Below, piece after piece: positions 38,801 to 46,772 of a stretch of DNA of 64,000 bases. The DNA is taken from assembly GCF_027925385.1 (NCBI RefSeq), contig NZ_AP027144.1, forward strand, positions 62,001-126,000, read 5' to 3'. Source of the DNA: Methylocystis iwaonis (GTDB lineage Bacteria; Pseudomonadota; Alphaproteobacteria; Rhizobiales; Beijerinckiaceae). The notes beneath the pieces are model-generated. The model made no database searches. It was not told the origin of the DNA and saw nothing but the letters and a program-made list of their open reading frames with translations. The position numbers and the translations under genes are program-made. Every line of letters begins with the position of its first letter. Position 1 is the stretch's first letter.

Positions 38801-41800
38801 GATCGCCAGCAGCATCATCAGGAAATCGAGCCCGCGCGCGTCGAGAAGCGCCACAATCACATCCGGCCCGCCCCCCTCTCGGATCAGAACATGCGCAAGC
38901 TCGTTCGCGCGCTTGTTCAGTTCTCCATAGTTCAGCGACACGCCTTCACAACGCGCCGCAACAGTCTCAGGCTTACGAAGCGCCTGCGCCTCAAAACGGT
39001 CGACCAAGTCGAGAGGAGAACCGTAGTCAAAATCGCGTCCACCCGATATCTCCAATAGTGTGGAATGTTCCTCCCGACTCAGCAATGAAACTTCGCCGAG
39101 CGGGCCGTCGAATTTGGCTGCAAGTTCCTCGACGGCGCGTTTGAAGCGTTCGGCGACGGTTTCGATGAAGGCGGGGTCGAAGCGCTCGCGATCGTAAGTC
39201 AGCCGTAATGTGAGATCGCCGTCCGGAATCGCGACGAAAGTGAGCGGATAGTTCGTGTGAACGCGCAGCTGCAGAAGATCGATATCCAGAACGTCCTTCT
39301 CACTACGAAGCGATGGATCGATTGGCGCATTCTCGAAAGTCAGCAGATGTTGAAACAGCAGGCCATCCGCGCGCGAGATCGCGCTGCAGCGCTGGATGGC
39401 CGGTTGAGACAGAAACTCATGCTGGCGCATTTCGAGATTGTCAGAGAGGATGTCTCTCAGCCAATCGACCACCTTCATGTCTCGCCGCAACTTGACGCGC
39501 AGCGGCAGTCCGTTGATGAAGAGCCCCAGCGTCGACTCGACACCAGGCAGGTCGATGGGGCGTCCGGAAACGGTCACGCCGAAGACGACCTCCTCGCGCC
39601 CCGAGAGGACGCTCAGTAGCAGAGCGAGCGCTCCCTGGACGAAGGTGTTGACCGTAAGCTGGCTCTGCTGTGCGAGAGTCTTCAGATTTTCGTAGCTCTC
39701 AGGAGAAATGCGAACGATCGCGTCGGCGACATTCTCGGCGGCGTCCTGCGAAGGGACGGTCGCGCCGACAAGGGGCGTCGGCTCTGAGAACCCCTCGAGA
39801 TAGCTACGCCAGAATTTCTCCGCTGCCGCGACGTCGCGGATGCGTAGCCACGCGATGTAATCATGGAAGCGCCCTGCGGGAGCAGTATGCGGTGCCTCGC
39901 CGCGCAAGGCCGCTGCATAATGCTGACGCATGTCGAGAAGCAGCGGCGACGTGCACCAGTCATCCATGATGATGTGATGGAAGCTGCGAACGCAGATGTG
40001 GCGGTCAGCCGACAATCTGATGATTCTGATGCGCACGAGAGGCGCTTGCGACAGGTCGAAACCCTCGGCGCGTTCAGCCTTCAACTGGTCGTCGACATAG
40101 GCATCCTGTTCGTCTGCAGACAGGTGATCAATCGCGTCGACCGTGACGTCAAGGCGCGCCCTGCCGAGCACGATCTGATGAACGCGACCATTGGCGGCGG
40201 CTCTAAACGACGTGCGCAAATTCGGATGCCGATCGACGACGCACTGCCAAGCTTCGGCGAATTTCGGGATATCGAGAGCGCCTTTGATCTCGTAGCGCTC
40301 CTGCATATGATAGAGGCCGGTGCCGCTATGAGACAGAGCGTGGAAATACATGCCTTCCTGCATAGGCGTCAGCGGATAGGCATCCTCGACGTCGCCAAAT
40401 TCGAGGCGGAGGCCGGCGATCTCCTCGGGATTGAGTTCGGCCAGCGCGAAATTTGGCGCGAGCGCCTGCAAAGCCCGCCGGTCATTCTCGACTTGCGCGT
40501 CAGCGTCGCCCAACCGTCGCAGCGCCGGCGCGAGCGCCACGGCAGTCTGCCGTTCGAACAATTGACGGGGAGTAACCTCGTAGCCGGCTTGCCGCAATCT
40601 CGCGGCGACCTGAATGGCCCTGATCGAATCGCCCCCGAGGCGGAAAAAGCCGTCATGCGCGCCGACGCGCTCGAGACCCAGCGCATCGGCGAAGGCTTCG
40701 ACGACTGCCTCTTCTTCCCTGCTGGCCGGGGCGACATACTCGCCGGCGGACGAGGCGACAGCCCTATGCGCAGGCAAGGCCTTCCGATCGATCTTGCCAT
40801 TCCGCGAAAGCGGCATCTCATCGAGAGCGACGATGAAATGAGGAATCATGTATTCGGGGAGGCAGCGTTGCAGACCCATCCTGATCTGGTCGACGTCGAC
40901 GCCGGCACCAGTGACGTAAGCGACGATGACCCTGCCGCCACCATGCGCGGGCGGCACGACCGCCACAGCTTGCGCGACGTTGTCCAGAGCCGAAAGCGCC
41001 GCTTCGATTTCGCCCAGCTCGATCCGGAATCCTCTGACTTTGACTTGATGATCGCTTCGCCCGAGATATTCGATTTCCCCATTTGCTCGATAGCGTGCGA
41101 CGTCGCCGGTGCGATAGAGTCTTCCGCCCGGCTGATCGAAGGGACTGGGGACGAAGCGGTCCGCCGTAAGATCGGGACGCCTCAGATATCCTCGGGCGAG
41201 ACACACCCCGCCAATATAGAGATCCCCTGCGACGCCGATCGCCGTAGGCTCAAGATTCGAATCGAGGACATAGAGCGAGACATTGGAGACCGGCCGCCCA
41301 ATCGGGATGCGGTGGCCTTCGCATGGCGAACATTGGTGGGCGCTAACGTCGATGGCGGCTTCGGTCGGTCCATAAAGATTGTGTAGTTCGCAATTCGACG
41401 CGGTCTGGAAGCTCTTCACGAGAGTCGCGGAGAGCTCCTCTCCGCTGCAGAAGACTCGCTGGAGAGAGGGCGCGTCGCGAAGGTCGACCGCGCTCAGAAA
41501 GGCCTGCAACATGGACGGCACGAAATGGAGCGTTGTCACGCCGTAGCGATTGATCGCCTGCAGGACTTGATATGGATCACGATGCGCGTCCGGAGAGAGG
41601 AGTATAAGGCGCGCGCCCGTAGATAAGGCCCAGAAGAACTCCCACACCGAGACGTCGAAACCGAAGGGCGTTTTCTGCAATACGGCGTCTGCCTCACTGA
41701 GCCCATAACGCTTCTGCATCCAGTGGAGCCTGTTCACAATCGCCTGATGCGCCATGCCGACGCCCTTCGGCTTCCCAGTGGAGCCGGAGGTGTAGATGAC

Positions 41801-44800
41801 ATAAGCGAGATTGAGTGGGCGCGCGATCGCTTCGAGGTTGTAACCACCTTCGCTCGCGAAGCTCGCCCAGTCGCCGTCGAGCGCTAGGGCGTACACCTCG
41901 CCCGGCAAACGAGGCTTTAGCGCGGTCGACGTCAGAACGAGTGCGGGAGCCGCATCATCGATTATGAACGCCAAGCGCTCGTCGGGATTGTCGGGGTCGA
42001 GAGGGAGATAGGCGGCCCCCGCCTTCAGGACGCCGATTATCCCGACGACCATTTCGATCGATCGATGGAGGCATAAACCGATGGTCGCTTCCGCTCCGAC
42101 GCCGAGACGTCGCAGGCCATGCGCAAGCTGGTTCGCCTTCGCGTTCAATTCGCCATAGGTGAGCGTTTGGCCTTCGAACGCCAGCGCGAGAGCGTGCGGC
42201 GCGCGCGCCGCCTGCGCCTCGAAAAGCTGATGCAGTGCGAGATTACGTGGAAAGTCGTCAGCGGTCGCATTCCAGTCGACAAGGATCTGCTGCCTCTCGG
42301 CGTCGTCGAGCAGACGATAGCGTGCGATTGCGCCATCCGGATCTCGGCAGATTTCGTCCGTCAACGCTTTGAAATAGCGGGCAAAGCGTTCGACTATCCC
42401 AGCGTCGAAGGCTTGGGTTCGATATTGGAAGGAGAGAAGGAGCTCGTCGCCAAGCCTGGCGCCCATAACTTTCAGATCGAAAAGTTCAACGCGGTCGAGC
42501 AATTTTACGGTTCTGGCCTCACCCGCTCCAAGCGAGACGGAGGCCCCTGCTTCTCCGAGCGCCAGCGCCGCGTACTCGGCCGGAAGATCGGCGTTCGCTT
42601 CCTGAAGGACGAACCAGGTCTGGTAGATTGGCAAATGTCCGCCGTCGCGCTCGGGCTGCAGGCGTTCGACGATGACGGGGAATGGCATGAGCTGATGCTC
42701 AAGTACCTCCCTCATTTCCATACGGGCGCGCCGCAGCACGTCCGTGAAGCGATCGCTCCCGTCGAGCGCGAGGCGAATTGGAACAGGGTTGACGCAGTTT
42801 CCGATCAGCCGCGCGGAACGGCGGTCGAGTCTGCCGCTTGTCGGCGTCCCGACGATCAGATCCGTCTGACCGGTCAAGCGATGCAGCAGTACGAAATAGA
42901 TCGAAGCGAGCAGCGTATGCAGGCTCGCGCCGTTCTTTCTGGCAAGCACTTCGAGGCGCCGAGTCGTCCCGGCATCGAGACGAAGCGGAACCGATCCGCC
43001 GCTATAGTCCGGCGCGCCTTGCGTGGCTTTGCGCTCCGGCAACGCAAGAACCGGTAACGGTCCCTCGAGGCGCTTCGACCAGAAGGCCCAGTCCGCCTCC
43101 GCGGCTCGTGAGGAGAGAAATTCCTGTTCGCGGGCCACGAAATCGCTGTAATCCTCGGCGATCGTCAGGTCAGAGCCTGCATCTGACCTCAGCGCGACGT
43201 CGAGCTGTTTCAACAGCAGGAGCAGCGACCAAAGATCGATCGCGATATGATGCGCGACAAACAGCGCCATCGTCGGCCTGCCCGGCCGATTATAGACAGT
43301 GACGCGCAGCGGCGGGCTTCTCTCCAGATCGAACGGCTTGCGCGCCTGTGCGGCCATCGCGCGCTGGAGGTCGGCGTCGGACACGTCGTCTGCATTTTCT
43401 TGCGTCAGCCATGCATTCGACGCGTCAGAGGGAAGAGCCTTTTGAACGGCGCCCAGAGGCGCGGGCGCGTAAACCGACCTCAGCTGGGCATGACGCTGCA
43501 CGACATCGCGGAGGGCAGAACTGATCTGCGCGCCGGAAAGCTCTCCCTTCAGTTCGAGCGCGAGGTGCAAATTATAAGCATTGCTCTCGGGATCGAGATG
43601 ATGGATGGTCCACATCGCGGACTGGGCGCGCGACAAAGCCGCCTTCTGCGAGAACGGGGACGGACTCGCTTCGGTTTCCGTCGGGACCGAACTCAGACAA
43701 TCCGCGAGGGCGGACGCAACAGAGGAAATCGGAGAGTCTGATAGAAGCAGACCGATCGGACTTTCGATTCTCAACGTCGCGTCGAGGCGATGCTTGAGTT
43801 CGATCGATCGGATGGATGACAAGCCCGCCCCCGGCAGCGTCGCCGATGGAACGATCATGCTTTCGGGCGTCTTCAGAAGGGCGGCGGCGCTCGTTATCAG
43901 CAAGCGCGTCAGCGCTTCGACTTGCTGATCGCGGGGCAGATGTGGCAACGCCTTCGCGATGAATGCCTCGGGCGACCATGCCGGCGGCTCCACTCCGGCC
44001 CCCGCGGCCAGAGCCAGTCTGGCCGAACGCGCCAGAAGCTTCAATTCGCCCGCAAGAAATCTTCTCCGGCATTCCGACCGTCGGACTTTTCCGCTCGACG
44101 TCTTTGGCAGGGAGCCGGTCAGGATAAGCGCGATGACGCTCGGCTCTATGTCGACCGCTTCGACCACGCAGCTTCGAATCCTAGCGAAAAAGTCCTGCGC
44201 GCCGCCTTTTTCCAAAGCGCCCGCAATGCTTCGATCAGGTTCGAGAATGACCGCGAGAGCTTCCTGGTCGTCTTGCGTAAAAGAAAACGCGACCGAACAG
44301 CCGGGCCGAACGCCGGGGGTCCGCTCCTCGATAACGCTTTCGATGTCCTGGGGATAGAAGTTGCGTCCGGCGACGATGATGAGATCCTTCAGTCTTCCCG
44401 AGATGAAACAGTCGCCGCCGCTGAAAAAGCCGAGATCGCCAGTGCGCAGATATTGACGGCCTTCGTCCCCGTGGATCGTCGCTTCAAATGTCCGCGCGGT
44501 CTCCTCCGGTCGCTGCCAATAGCCTTTCGCTACGCCGGGGCCTTTGACCCAAATTTCACCAATTTTGTTTTCCGAACAGCGGACAAAAGATTCTGGATGA
44601 ACAACCTCGACATGAGTTCCCGACCAGACGTGTCCACATCCGACGATATCGACAGATTTAAGGCTGTCGCTCGGCGCAACATTAAGCGACTCGAGGGCTT
44701 GGCGGTCGACTTTCAATACGGGAGCCAGCTCGCCGCGGCGCGGCGCGGTGACAACGAGCGTCGCCTCGGCCAAACCGTAACACGGAAAGAAGCTCGTCCT

Positions 44801-45775
44801 TGAAAAGCCGACATCCGCAAAAGCGGCCGAGAAACGGTCAAGCGTCGACGCGCGAACCGGTTCGGCGCCGCTGAAAGCGATCCGCCAGCAACTGAGATCG
44901 AGTTCTTTTTTTCCTTCTTCCTTTACTTTACGAACGCAAAGATCATACGCGAAGTTTGGTCCGCCGCTTGTGTGGGCTCGGTATTTCGAAATTGCCTTAA
45001 GCCAGCGCACTGGTTTTTCGAGAAACGCCATCGGCGACATCAGGTAGGCAGTGGCGCCGACATAGAGCGGCTGCAATACGTTACCGATCAAACCCATGTC
45101 GTGATAGAGCGGCAGCCATCCGACAAGATCGCAAAGATCGTCATGCGCGAAACTTTTCTTGATGAGCTCTTCGTTGCTCAGCAGGTTGGCGTGGGTGATC
45201 ATCACGCCGCGCGGATCGCCCGTCGACCCTGACGTATATTGCAAAAATGCGATTTGATTGGGATCTGGCGTATATCCGTCCCAGGACTCCGCTTCTTCGA
45301 CTGCTATCTCGTCTGTCGCCGCCCAACCGCAGGCAATAGCGGAAAGCGAAGACTGCGCTTCTGTTTCGAACCGATCGCGCAACGCCGCCGTCGTAAGGAT
45401 CATCGATGGTGTCGCATCGCGGAAGATCGACTGTAGCCGCTGGATATGGCGCCCGGACGGCGGATAGGCCGGAACCGCGACGACTCCGGCATAAAGGCAG
45501 CCGAAAAAGGCTTCGATATAGGGGAGGCCCTGAGGATAAAGGAGTAGGACTCTCTCGCCTCGAAGGCCAAGAGAGGTCAATCGCGCGGCGATCGCGCGCG
45601 CGCGGCGATCAAGATCCGCGTAGCCGAGACGATCCCCTTCCCTTTCGCCATCTTCCAAAAAGACGTAGGCAAGCTTCGAAGCCTGCTCGACGGCCCGCGC
45701 TTTGAGCAGATCGACGAGATTGTCGGCTGCGTATGGCGACAGCTGCTTCGAAGATGCTTCGAAGGAAAATGTCAT
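29873..45775 (-). CDS. tetramodular lipopeptide NRPS: FAAL-ACP-(C-A-T)x4-TE
   Basis: A 5300-residue synthetase. Approximate domains: fatty acyl-AMP ligase 1-600 (YTSGSTGDPRG, TSSGKVRR), ACP about 650 (GLSSI), C1 715-1150 (HHIAIDLW), A1 1180-1650, T 1715, C2 1790-2230 (HHIIMDDW), A2 2250-2760, T 2808, C3 2870-3300 (HHLVLDH), A3 3335-3840, T 3889, C4 3950-4390 (HQFIFDH, catalytic second His replaced), A4 4420-4910, T 4960, thioesterase 5010-5290 (GWSSAG, GDHTSI). Read by eye, the ten-residue codes are DVWHFSLIDK (Ser), DIWELCADDK (Dab-like), DSALIAEVWK (nearest to bacitracin His DSELTAEVCK) and DLYNNALTYK (Ala-like, cf. DLFNNALTYK). No epimerase domain is seen. A co-linear product would be acyl-Ser-Dab-His-Ala. 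MbtH, a Dab aminotransferase and an oxygenase precede it; metallophore function is inferred from the surrounding receptor and exporters. Confidence 0.93.
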   Translation of the reverse strand: MTFSFEASSKQLSPYAADNLVDLLKARAVEQASKLAYVFLEDGEREGDRLGYADLDRRARAIAARLTSLGLRGERVLLLYPQGLPYIEAFFGCLYAGVVAVPAYPPSGRHIQRLQSIFRDATPSMILTTAALRDRFETEAQSSLSAIACGWAATDEIAVEEAESWDGYTPDPNQIAFLQYTSGSTGDPRGVMITHANLLSNEELIKKSFAHDDLCDLVGWLPLYHDMGLIGNVLQPLYVGATAYLMSPMAFLEKPVRWLKAISKYRAHTSGGPNFAYDLCVRKVKEEGKKELDLSCWRIAFSGAEPVRASTLDRFSAAFADVGFSRTSFFPCYGLAEATLVVTAPRRGELAPVLKVDRQALESLNVAPSDSLKSVDIVGCGHVWSGTHVEVVHPESFVRCSENKIGEIWVKGPGVAKGYWQRPEETARTFEATIHGDEGRQYLRTGDLGFFSGGDCFISGRLKDLIIVAGRNFYPQDIESVIEERTPGVRPGCSVAFSFTQDDQEALAVILEPDRSIAGALEKGGAQDFFARIRSCVVEAVDIEPSVIALILTGSLPKTSSGKVRRSECRRRFLAGELKLLARSARLALAAGAGVEPPAWSPEAFIAKALPHLPRDQQVEALTRLLITSAAALLKTPESMIVPSATLPGAGLSSIRSIELKHRLDATLRIESPIGLLLSDSPISSVASALADCLSSVPTETEASPSPFSQKAALSRAQSAMWTIHHLDPESNAYNLHLALELKGELSGAQISSALRDVVQRHAQLRSVYAPAPLGAVQKALPSDASNAWLTQENADDVSDADLQRAMAAQARKPFDLERSPPLRVTVYNRPGRPTMALFVAHHIAIDLWSLLLLLKQLDVALRSDAGSDLTIAEDYSDFVAREQEFLSSRAAEADWAFWSKRLEGPLPVLALPERKATQGAPDYSGGSVPLRLDAGTTRRLEVLARKNGASLHTLLASIYFVLLHRLTGQTDLIVGTPTSGRLDRRSARLIGNCVNPVPIRLALDGSDRFTDVLRRARMEMREVLEHQLMPFPVIVERLQPERDGGHLPIYQTWFVLQEANADLPAEYAALALGEAGASVSLGAGEARTVKLLDRVELFDLKVMGARLGDELLLSFQYRTQAFDAGIVERFARYFKALTDEICRDPDGAIARYRLLDDAERQQILVDWNATADDFPRNLALHQLFEAQAARAPHALALAFEGQTLTYGELNAKANQLAHGLRRLGVGAEATIGLCLHRSIEMVVGIIGVLKAGAAYLPLDPDNPDERLAFIIDDAAPALVLTSTALKPRLPGEVYALALDGDWASFASEGGYNLEAIARPLNLAYVIYTSGSTGKPKGVGMAHQAIVNRLHWMQKRYGLSEADAVLQKTPFGFDVSVWEFFWALSTGARLILLSPDAHRDPYQVLQAINRYGVTTLHFVPSMLQAFLSAVDLRDAPSLQRVFCSGEELSATLVKSFQTASNCELHNLYGPTEAAIDVSAHQCSPCEGHRIPIGRPVSNVSLYVLDSNLEPTAIGVAGDLYIGGVCLARGYLRRPDLTADRFVPSPFDQPGGRLYRTGDVARYRANGEIEYLGRSDHQVKVRGFRIELGEIEAALSALDNVAQAVAVVPPAHGGGRVIVAYVTGAGVDVDQIRMGLQRCLPEYMIPHFIVALDEMPLSRNGKIDRKALPAHRAVASSAGEYVAPASREEEAVVEAFADALGLERVGAHDGFFRLGGDSIRAIQVAARLRQAGYEVTPRQLFERQTAVALAPALRRLGDADAQVENDRRALQALAPNFALAELNPEEIAGLRLEFGDVEDAYPLTPMQEGMYFHALSHSGTGLYHMQERYEIKGALDIPKFAEAWQCVVDRHPNLRTSFRAAANGRVHQIVLGRARLDVTVDAIDHLSADEQDAYVDDQLKAERAEGFDLSQAPLVRIRIIRLSADRHICVRSFHHIIMDDWCTSPLLLDMRQHYAAALRGEAPHTAPAGRFHDYIAWLRIRDVAAAEKFWRSYLEGFSEPTPLVGATVPSQDAAENVADAIVRISPESYENLKTLAQQSQLTVNTFVQGALALLLSVLSGREEVVFGVTVSGRPIDLPGVESTLGLFINGLPLRVKLRRDMKVVDWLRDILSDNLEMRQHEFLSQPAIQRCSAISRADGLLFQHLLTFENAPIDPSLRSEKDVLDIDLLQLRVHTNYPLTFVAIPDGDLTLRLTYDRERFDPAFIETVAERFKRAVEELAAKFDGPLGEVSLLSREEHSTLLEISGGRDFDYGSPLDLVDRFEAQALRKPETVAARCEGVSLNYGELNKRANELAHVLIREGGGPDVIVALLDARGLDFLMMLLAIFKAGGAYLPLDPAHPDGRIAQVLEESRATFLLVGRDMLARGQTIVSGLSDAAQQQQPQLLALEALQNKRGATSNPPRCHSPDNLAFIIYTSGSTGKPKGAMVEHRGMFNNLITKVPALGLTTSDVIAQTASQCFDISVWQFLTALAIGARVEIFPDAISRDPRRLGAEIAARGVTILEAVPSTIRALLDLTFDDEMPLAGLRWLLPCGEAFAPELCRRFMARYPQVRLLNAYGPAECSDDVSYFPIETPPAGDDLSVPIGRPVDNTQIYLLDRWLEPAPAGVASEICIGGVQVGRGYLHRPDLTAAAFTPNPFGPPGSRLYRSGDLGRWRDDGVIDFLGRVDHQVKIRGHRIEPDEVAASLLTHPGVGTATVIARAATPGVYQLVAYVVAQAGAIEIDELRRHLQQTLPDYMIPSAFVFLDALPLTPNGKIDRKALPEPDLDALAARAYVAPRTPTEAALCRIWADVLRLERVGVNDNFFELGGHSLLAMTLIEKMRREGLRSDVRSLFVQPTPAKLAVVVGRESAIVVPPNLIPAGCDAITPEMLTLADLTQAEIDRIVAAVPGGATNVQDIYPLTPLQGGILFHHLMATKGDPYLYPTILAFNSRERLDAFCNALRAVIARHDILRTAVMWDGLREPMQVVWREASLAVEEVSLDWAAGDAAQQLLERFSPRQFRADVRQAPMIRVFWAKDAANDRVVLQLLVHHLVLDHAAQEFLLGEIAAYVVGRADELVPPIPFRNFVAQARLGVSQAEHEAFFNAMLGDVTEPTTPFGLLDVRGDGSGVAEAELDLDPRLSRRLRGAARLLGVSVASLWHLAFAQVLARVSGRNDVVFGTVLFGRMHGGAGADRAIGMFLNTLPIRVRIGQESVGESARGMHDRLTALLRHEHASLALAQRCSGIEAPAPLFSALLNYRHSAHEGASMLASQGLEGATELYWDERTNYPFDVSVDDFGDGFGLNVQTRCSVDPNAVCAYIQAALTGLVTALETAPESPALTIDVLSEAERHKLLVEWNDTAADYPKDGCIHELFEAQVAKTPQAVAVVFEEQSLTYGELNARANQLAHHLRRLGVGPESLVGVSMTPSADFVIAILGILKADGGYVPIDPLYPLERTRYILKDANLKLILASEEVAGSLAHLPDPNVAMGIDSLQLGSLPRSAPPRRANGQNTAYVIYTSGSTGRAKGVPISHSSVVASTSSRSHYYGASVQNFLLISSFAFDSSVAGLFGTLCQGGALHITSEERRRDPRALAQLVAERQITHLLCLPSLFSAFLESLGPHSGSSLQVCIVAGEECKSDLVFRHFSELAHVRLYNEYGPTECSVWSTVHQCESREEKAVSVPIGRPISNTQIYLLDGSLEPVPVGVSGELYIGGAGLARGYLDRPDLTAERFVPNPFGAPGQRLYRTGDLARYRQDGNIEYLGRTDHQVKIRGFRIELGEIEAALGRLEAVREAVALAREDSPGDKRIVAYVVGEGGAEPSVAQLRASLTRDLPDYMVPSAFVFLDALPLTPNGKIDRKALPEPDLDALAARAYVAPRTPIEAALCRIWADVLRLERVGVNDNFFELGGHSLLAMTLIEKMRREGLRSDVRSLFVQPTPAGLAVVVGRESAIVVPPNLIPAGCDAITPEMLTLADLTQAEIDRIVAAVPGGATNVQDIYPLTPLQEGILFHHLMAEKGDPYIVPVLLGFDTQARLEGFCQTLQAVIARHDILRTAVMWEGLREPVQVVLRKAALIIEEVQFGPRAGDVAQQLLERFNPRQFRLDVRKAPMMRVFWAYDTVNDRWLLLLLAHQFIFDHSTFEILKEEAEAQLSGRSDSLPAPTPFRDFVALARLGVSQAEHEAFFNAMLGDVTEPTTPFGLLDVWGDGSGVEEARLDVDLALARRARTAARAFGVSVASLWHLAFAQVLARVSGRNDVVFGTVLFGRMHGGEGADRAIGLFINTLPIRVRVGQESVRDSARLVQDRLTTLLRHEHAPLALAQRCSGIEAPAPLFSALLNYRHSAPETESSTAFEGVTELYAQERTNYPLTLSVDDFGDGFRLEAQTQHPLDPSVVCGYMQTALEGLVAALETAPERPALTIDVLSEAERHQLLVEWNDTAADYPKDSCIHDLFEAQAAKTPEAVAVVFEDQSLTYGDLNARANQLAHHLRRLGVGPETLVGVCVERSLEMIVGLLGVLKAGGAYLPLDPDYPADRLAFMLADARPLLTLTQDHLRQRLPEVARTLRLDADWPSIAANRADNPKNLARPQNLAYVIYTSGSTGKPKGVMVEHKNAVNLLSWSLTEFSHEERSKILFGTSINFDLSVYECFTALSCGSTILLVRDTVELTRVNLQATIINTVPSAAKALLEARSMPESTMTINLAGEPLSADLVERIFGTTRIKYVVNLYGPSETTTYSTWLRMTRDAGFIETIGRPISNTRIYILDALGEPCPIGAYGEIYIGGAGVARGYLNRPDLTAERFVEDPFSGEAGGRMYRTGDLGRWRSDGYIEFLGRNDFQVKIRGFRIELGEIEAALGRLETVRDAVALAQEDAPGDKRIVAYIVGKDGAEPNIEQLRGSLMSGLPDYMIPSAFMFLEALPLTPNGKVDRKALPAPDFDAQGTRAYVAPRTTTEWLLLKEFKNVLGLESIGVDDNFFELGGHSLTAIKLIDGIRRKISGDLPTMAIFQAPTARELAEMISGHQNDNRSLVVPLCKGGENPPIYCIHPAGGSPIRYQAFADSLQGLAPVNGIQSRRIFDDRHIDESIEKMAECYVRQIRDYQPQGPYFLLGWSSAGVTAVAIAEKLEALGKKVAFVGVIDSFLDFPSFGGGVDIANGPTAVLDGFREFAILEGKNPDELLTDEDRKHLLAMSDRLSAKEQVRYIAVWGQERGYWQGVSSELIDFIYTDTVNAIRMICEHDLKKIRAPIHYWAAQQSLKADVTTKSEWSQITQSGLKFQIVAGDHTSIVSDPILHAQIRDALTAIWRGHAADASSAKHEAMLE
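33786..34327. repeat. intragenic repeat copy 1 (A3 end/T3/C4 start of the NRPS)
   Basis: About 540 bp covering the end of the module-3 adenylation domain, the carrier domain and the opening of C4. It is almost identical to 37032-37573, differing at only a handful of bases by eye, although the flanking condensation and adenylation sequences diverge more. The recognition loops of the A domains lie outside it. Confidence 0.85.
37032..37573. repeat. intragenic repeat copy 2 (A2 end/T2/C3 start of the NRPS)
   Basis: Partner of the repeat at 33786-34327, about 3.25 kb away, that is, one module. Further blocks of near-identity are seen in the C-domain halves (around 32804-33125 and 36050-36371). 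The pattern suggests module duplication or later gene conversion that kept linker and carrier regions uniform while A-domain pockets differ. Confidence 0.85.
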
Positions 45776-45821
45776 GTTGGAAGCCCCTGCTGCTTTCGTG
45801 AATGTCGCGCGCTGCGCGCCA

Positions 45822-46772
45822 TCACGAGACGTAATTGAGATAGGACCGGTAATACGGGAAAATCCGGTCCCGACGCACGCCGGTCCAAAGTCCGAATGCG
45901 ATGAGCGCGTTGTAGTAGACGTTCTTCAGCGGCATACCTTGCGTTAAGGCGAGAATGCCTCTGGCTGCGCTACTCTTCGTGTGCCAGTCGACATTCAACG
46001 ACATGGCGGCGTCGAGACTGCGCACATGGTGCAGCATTCCGGATGGCATGAAGAAGACGTCACCCGGCTCGACGATGACCTGCTGCGGCCTCGCGTGACG
46101 AAAAAGTGGATGCATATCGAAATCAGGGGACTCGGGATCGACGGCGGACCACCGCCAATCATGGACGTAACAATAGTTCCGCTGATCGTAATCCAACACA
46201 GTGAAACACTTTCTTCCGCGCAGTTGGAAGAAGAGGTTGTGTGTCAACAGACAATCGAAGTGCAGCGGCGTATAGCTCCAGGATGGGCCCAAAAAGAACT
46301 GTGCGAAGTCCGTCCAACTCGCGCCGTACCAGCTCGGAAAGAAATTCTGCGGAAACGCCGCAAGGCCCGCGGCGGCGTCCGGAAAGACGCTCGTCAACGG
46401 CATATCATGCAGATAAGCCGGTCTTCTTGCGCGATCGTCGCCAGCCGACCGTCTCATTTCATATTGTTCGATCTCGTCGAGATATGCGGCGATCTTCGAT
46501 TGTCGCGTCAATATCGCGCCACCTGTGCGCCAATCCTTCAGCAAAACGGTGTTACCGCCGGATTGTTCCCGGAGACGATCGAATGTCCAGCTTTTGAACG
46601 CCACAGTGTCCGCAAGGGCGCGTTTAATGAGCACCGGCCGGTTCTTCGCCACATAGCGATCGGCGAATTCCACGCTAGTCAGATGCGGCACCGTATCGAC
46701 GCCGTGCCCGTCAATTTCATCCTGCGCGGCGATGTGACTGCGCGACTGCGCTGTCTCGGTCGTAATGCTCAT
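45822..46772 (-). CDS. JmjC/cupin_8-type Fe(II)/2-oxoglutarate oxygenase
   Basis: A 316-residue oxygenase of the cupin_8/JmjC family. The facial triad is seen as His171-x-Asp173 ([10 protein letters not shown]) and His248 or His249 (MLHHVRSLD). [12 protein letters not shown] supplies the basic residue expected to hold 2-oxoglutarate, and SLNVDWHT closes the barrel. The start overlaps the mbtH stop by ATGA, and the NRPS starts 47 bp downstream, so it is a biosynthetic enzyme of this operon. Likely it hydroxylates an amino acid, free or carrier-bound; beta-hydroxylation of the predicted His residue would create a metal ligand, but the substrate is inference. Siderophore beta-hydroxylases described so far are mostly TauD/SyrP-like, a different subfamily. 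Confidence 0.8.
   Translation of the reverse strand: MSITTETAQSRSHIAAQDEIDGHGVDTVPHLTSVEFADRYVAKNRPVLIKRALADTVAFKSWTFDRLREQSGGNTVLLKDWRTGGAILTRQSKIAAYLDEIEQYEMRRSAGDDRARRPAYLHDMPLTSVFPDAAAGLAAFPQNFFPSWYGASWTDFAQFFLGPSWSYTPLHFDCLLTHNLFFQLRGRKCFTVLDYDQRNYCYVHDWRWSAVDPESPDFDMHPLFRHARPQQVIVEPGDVFFMPSGMLHHVRSLDAAMSLNVDWHTKSSAARGILALTQGMPLKNVYYNALIAFGLWTGVRRDRIFPYYRSYLNYVS

Noticed and set aside
37346..41386. Long plus-strand frames (570 and 507 codons) opposite the NRPS
   Set aside because: They mirror conserved A, C and T domain codons; similar frames recur at each repeated module, as expected of shadows.
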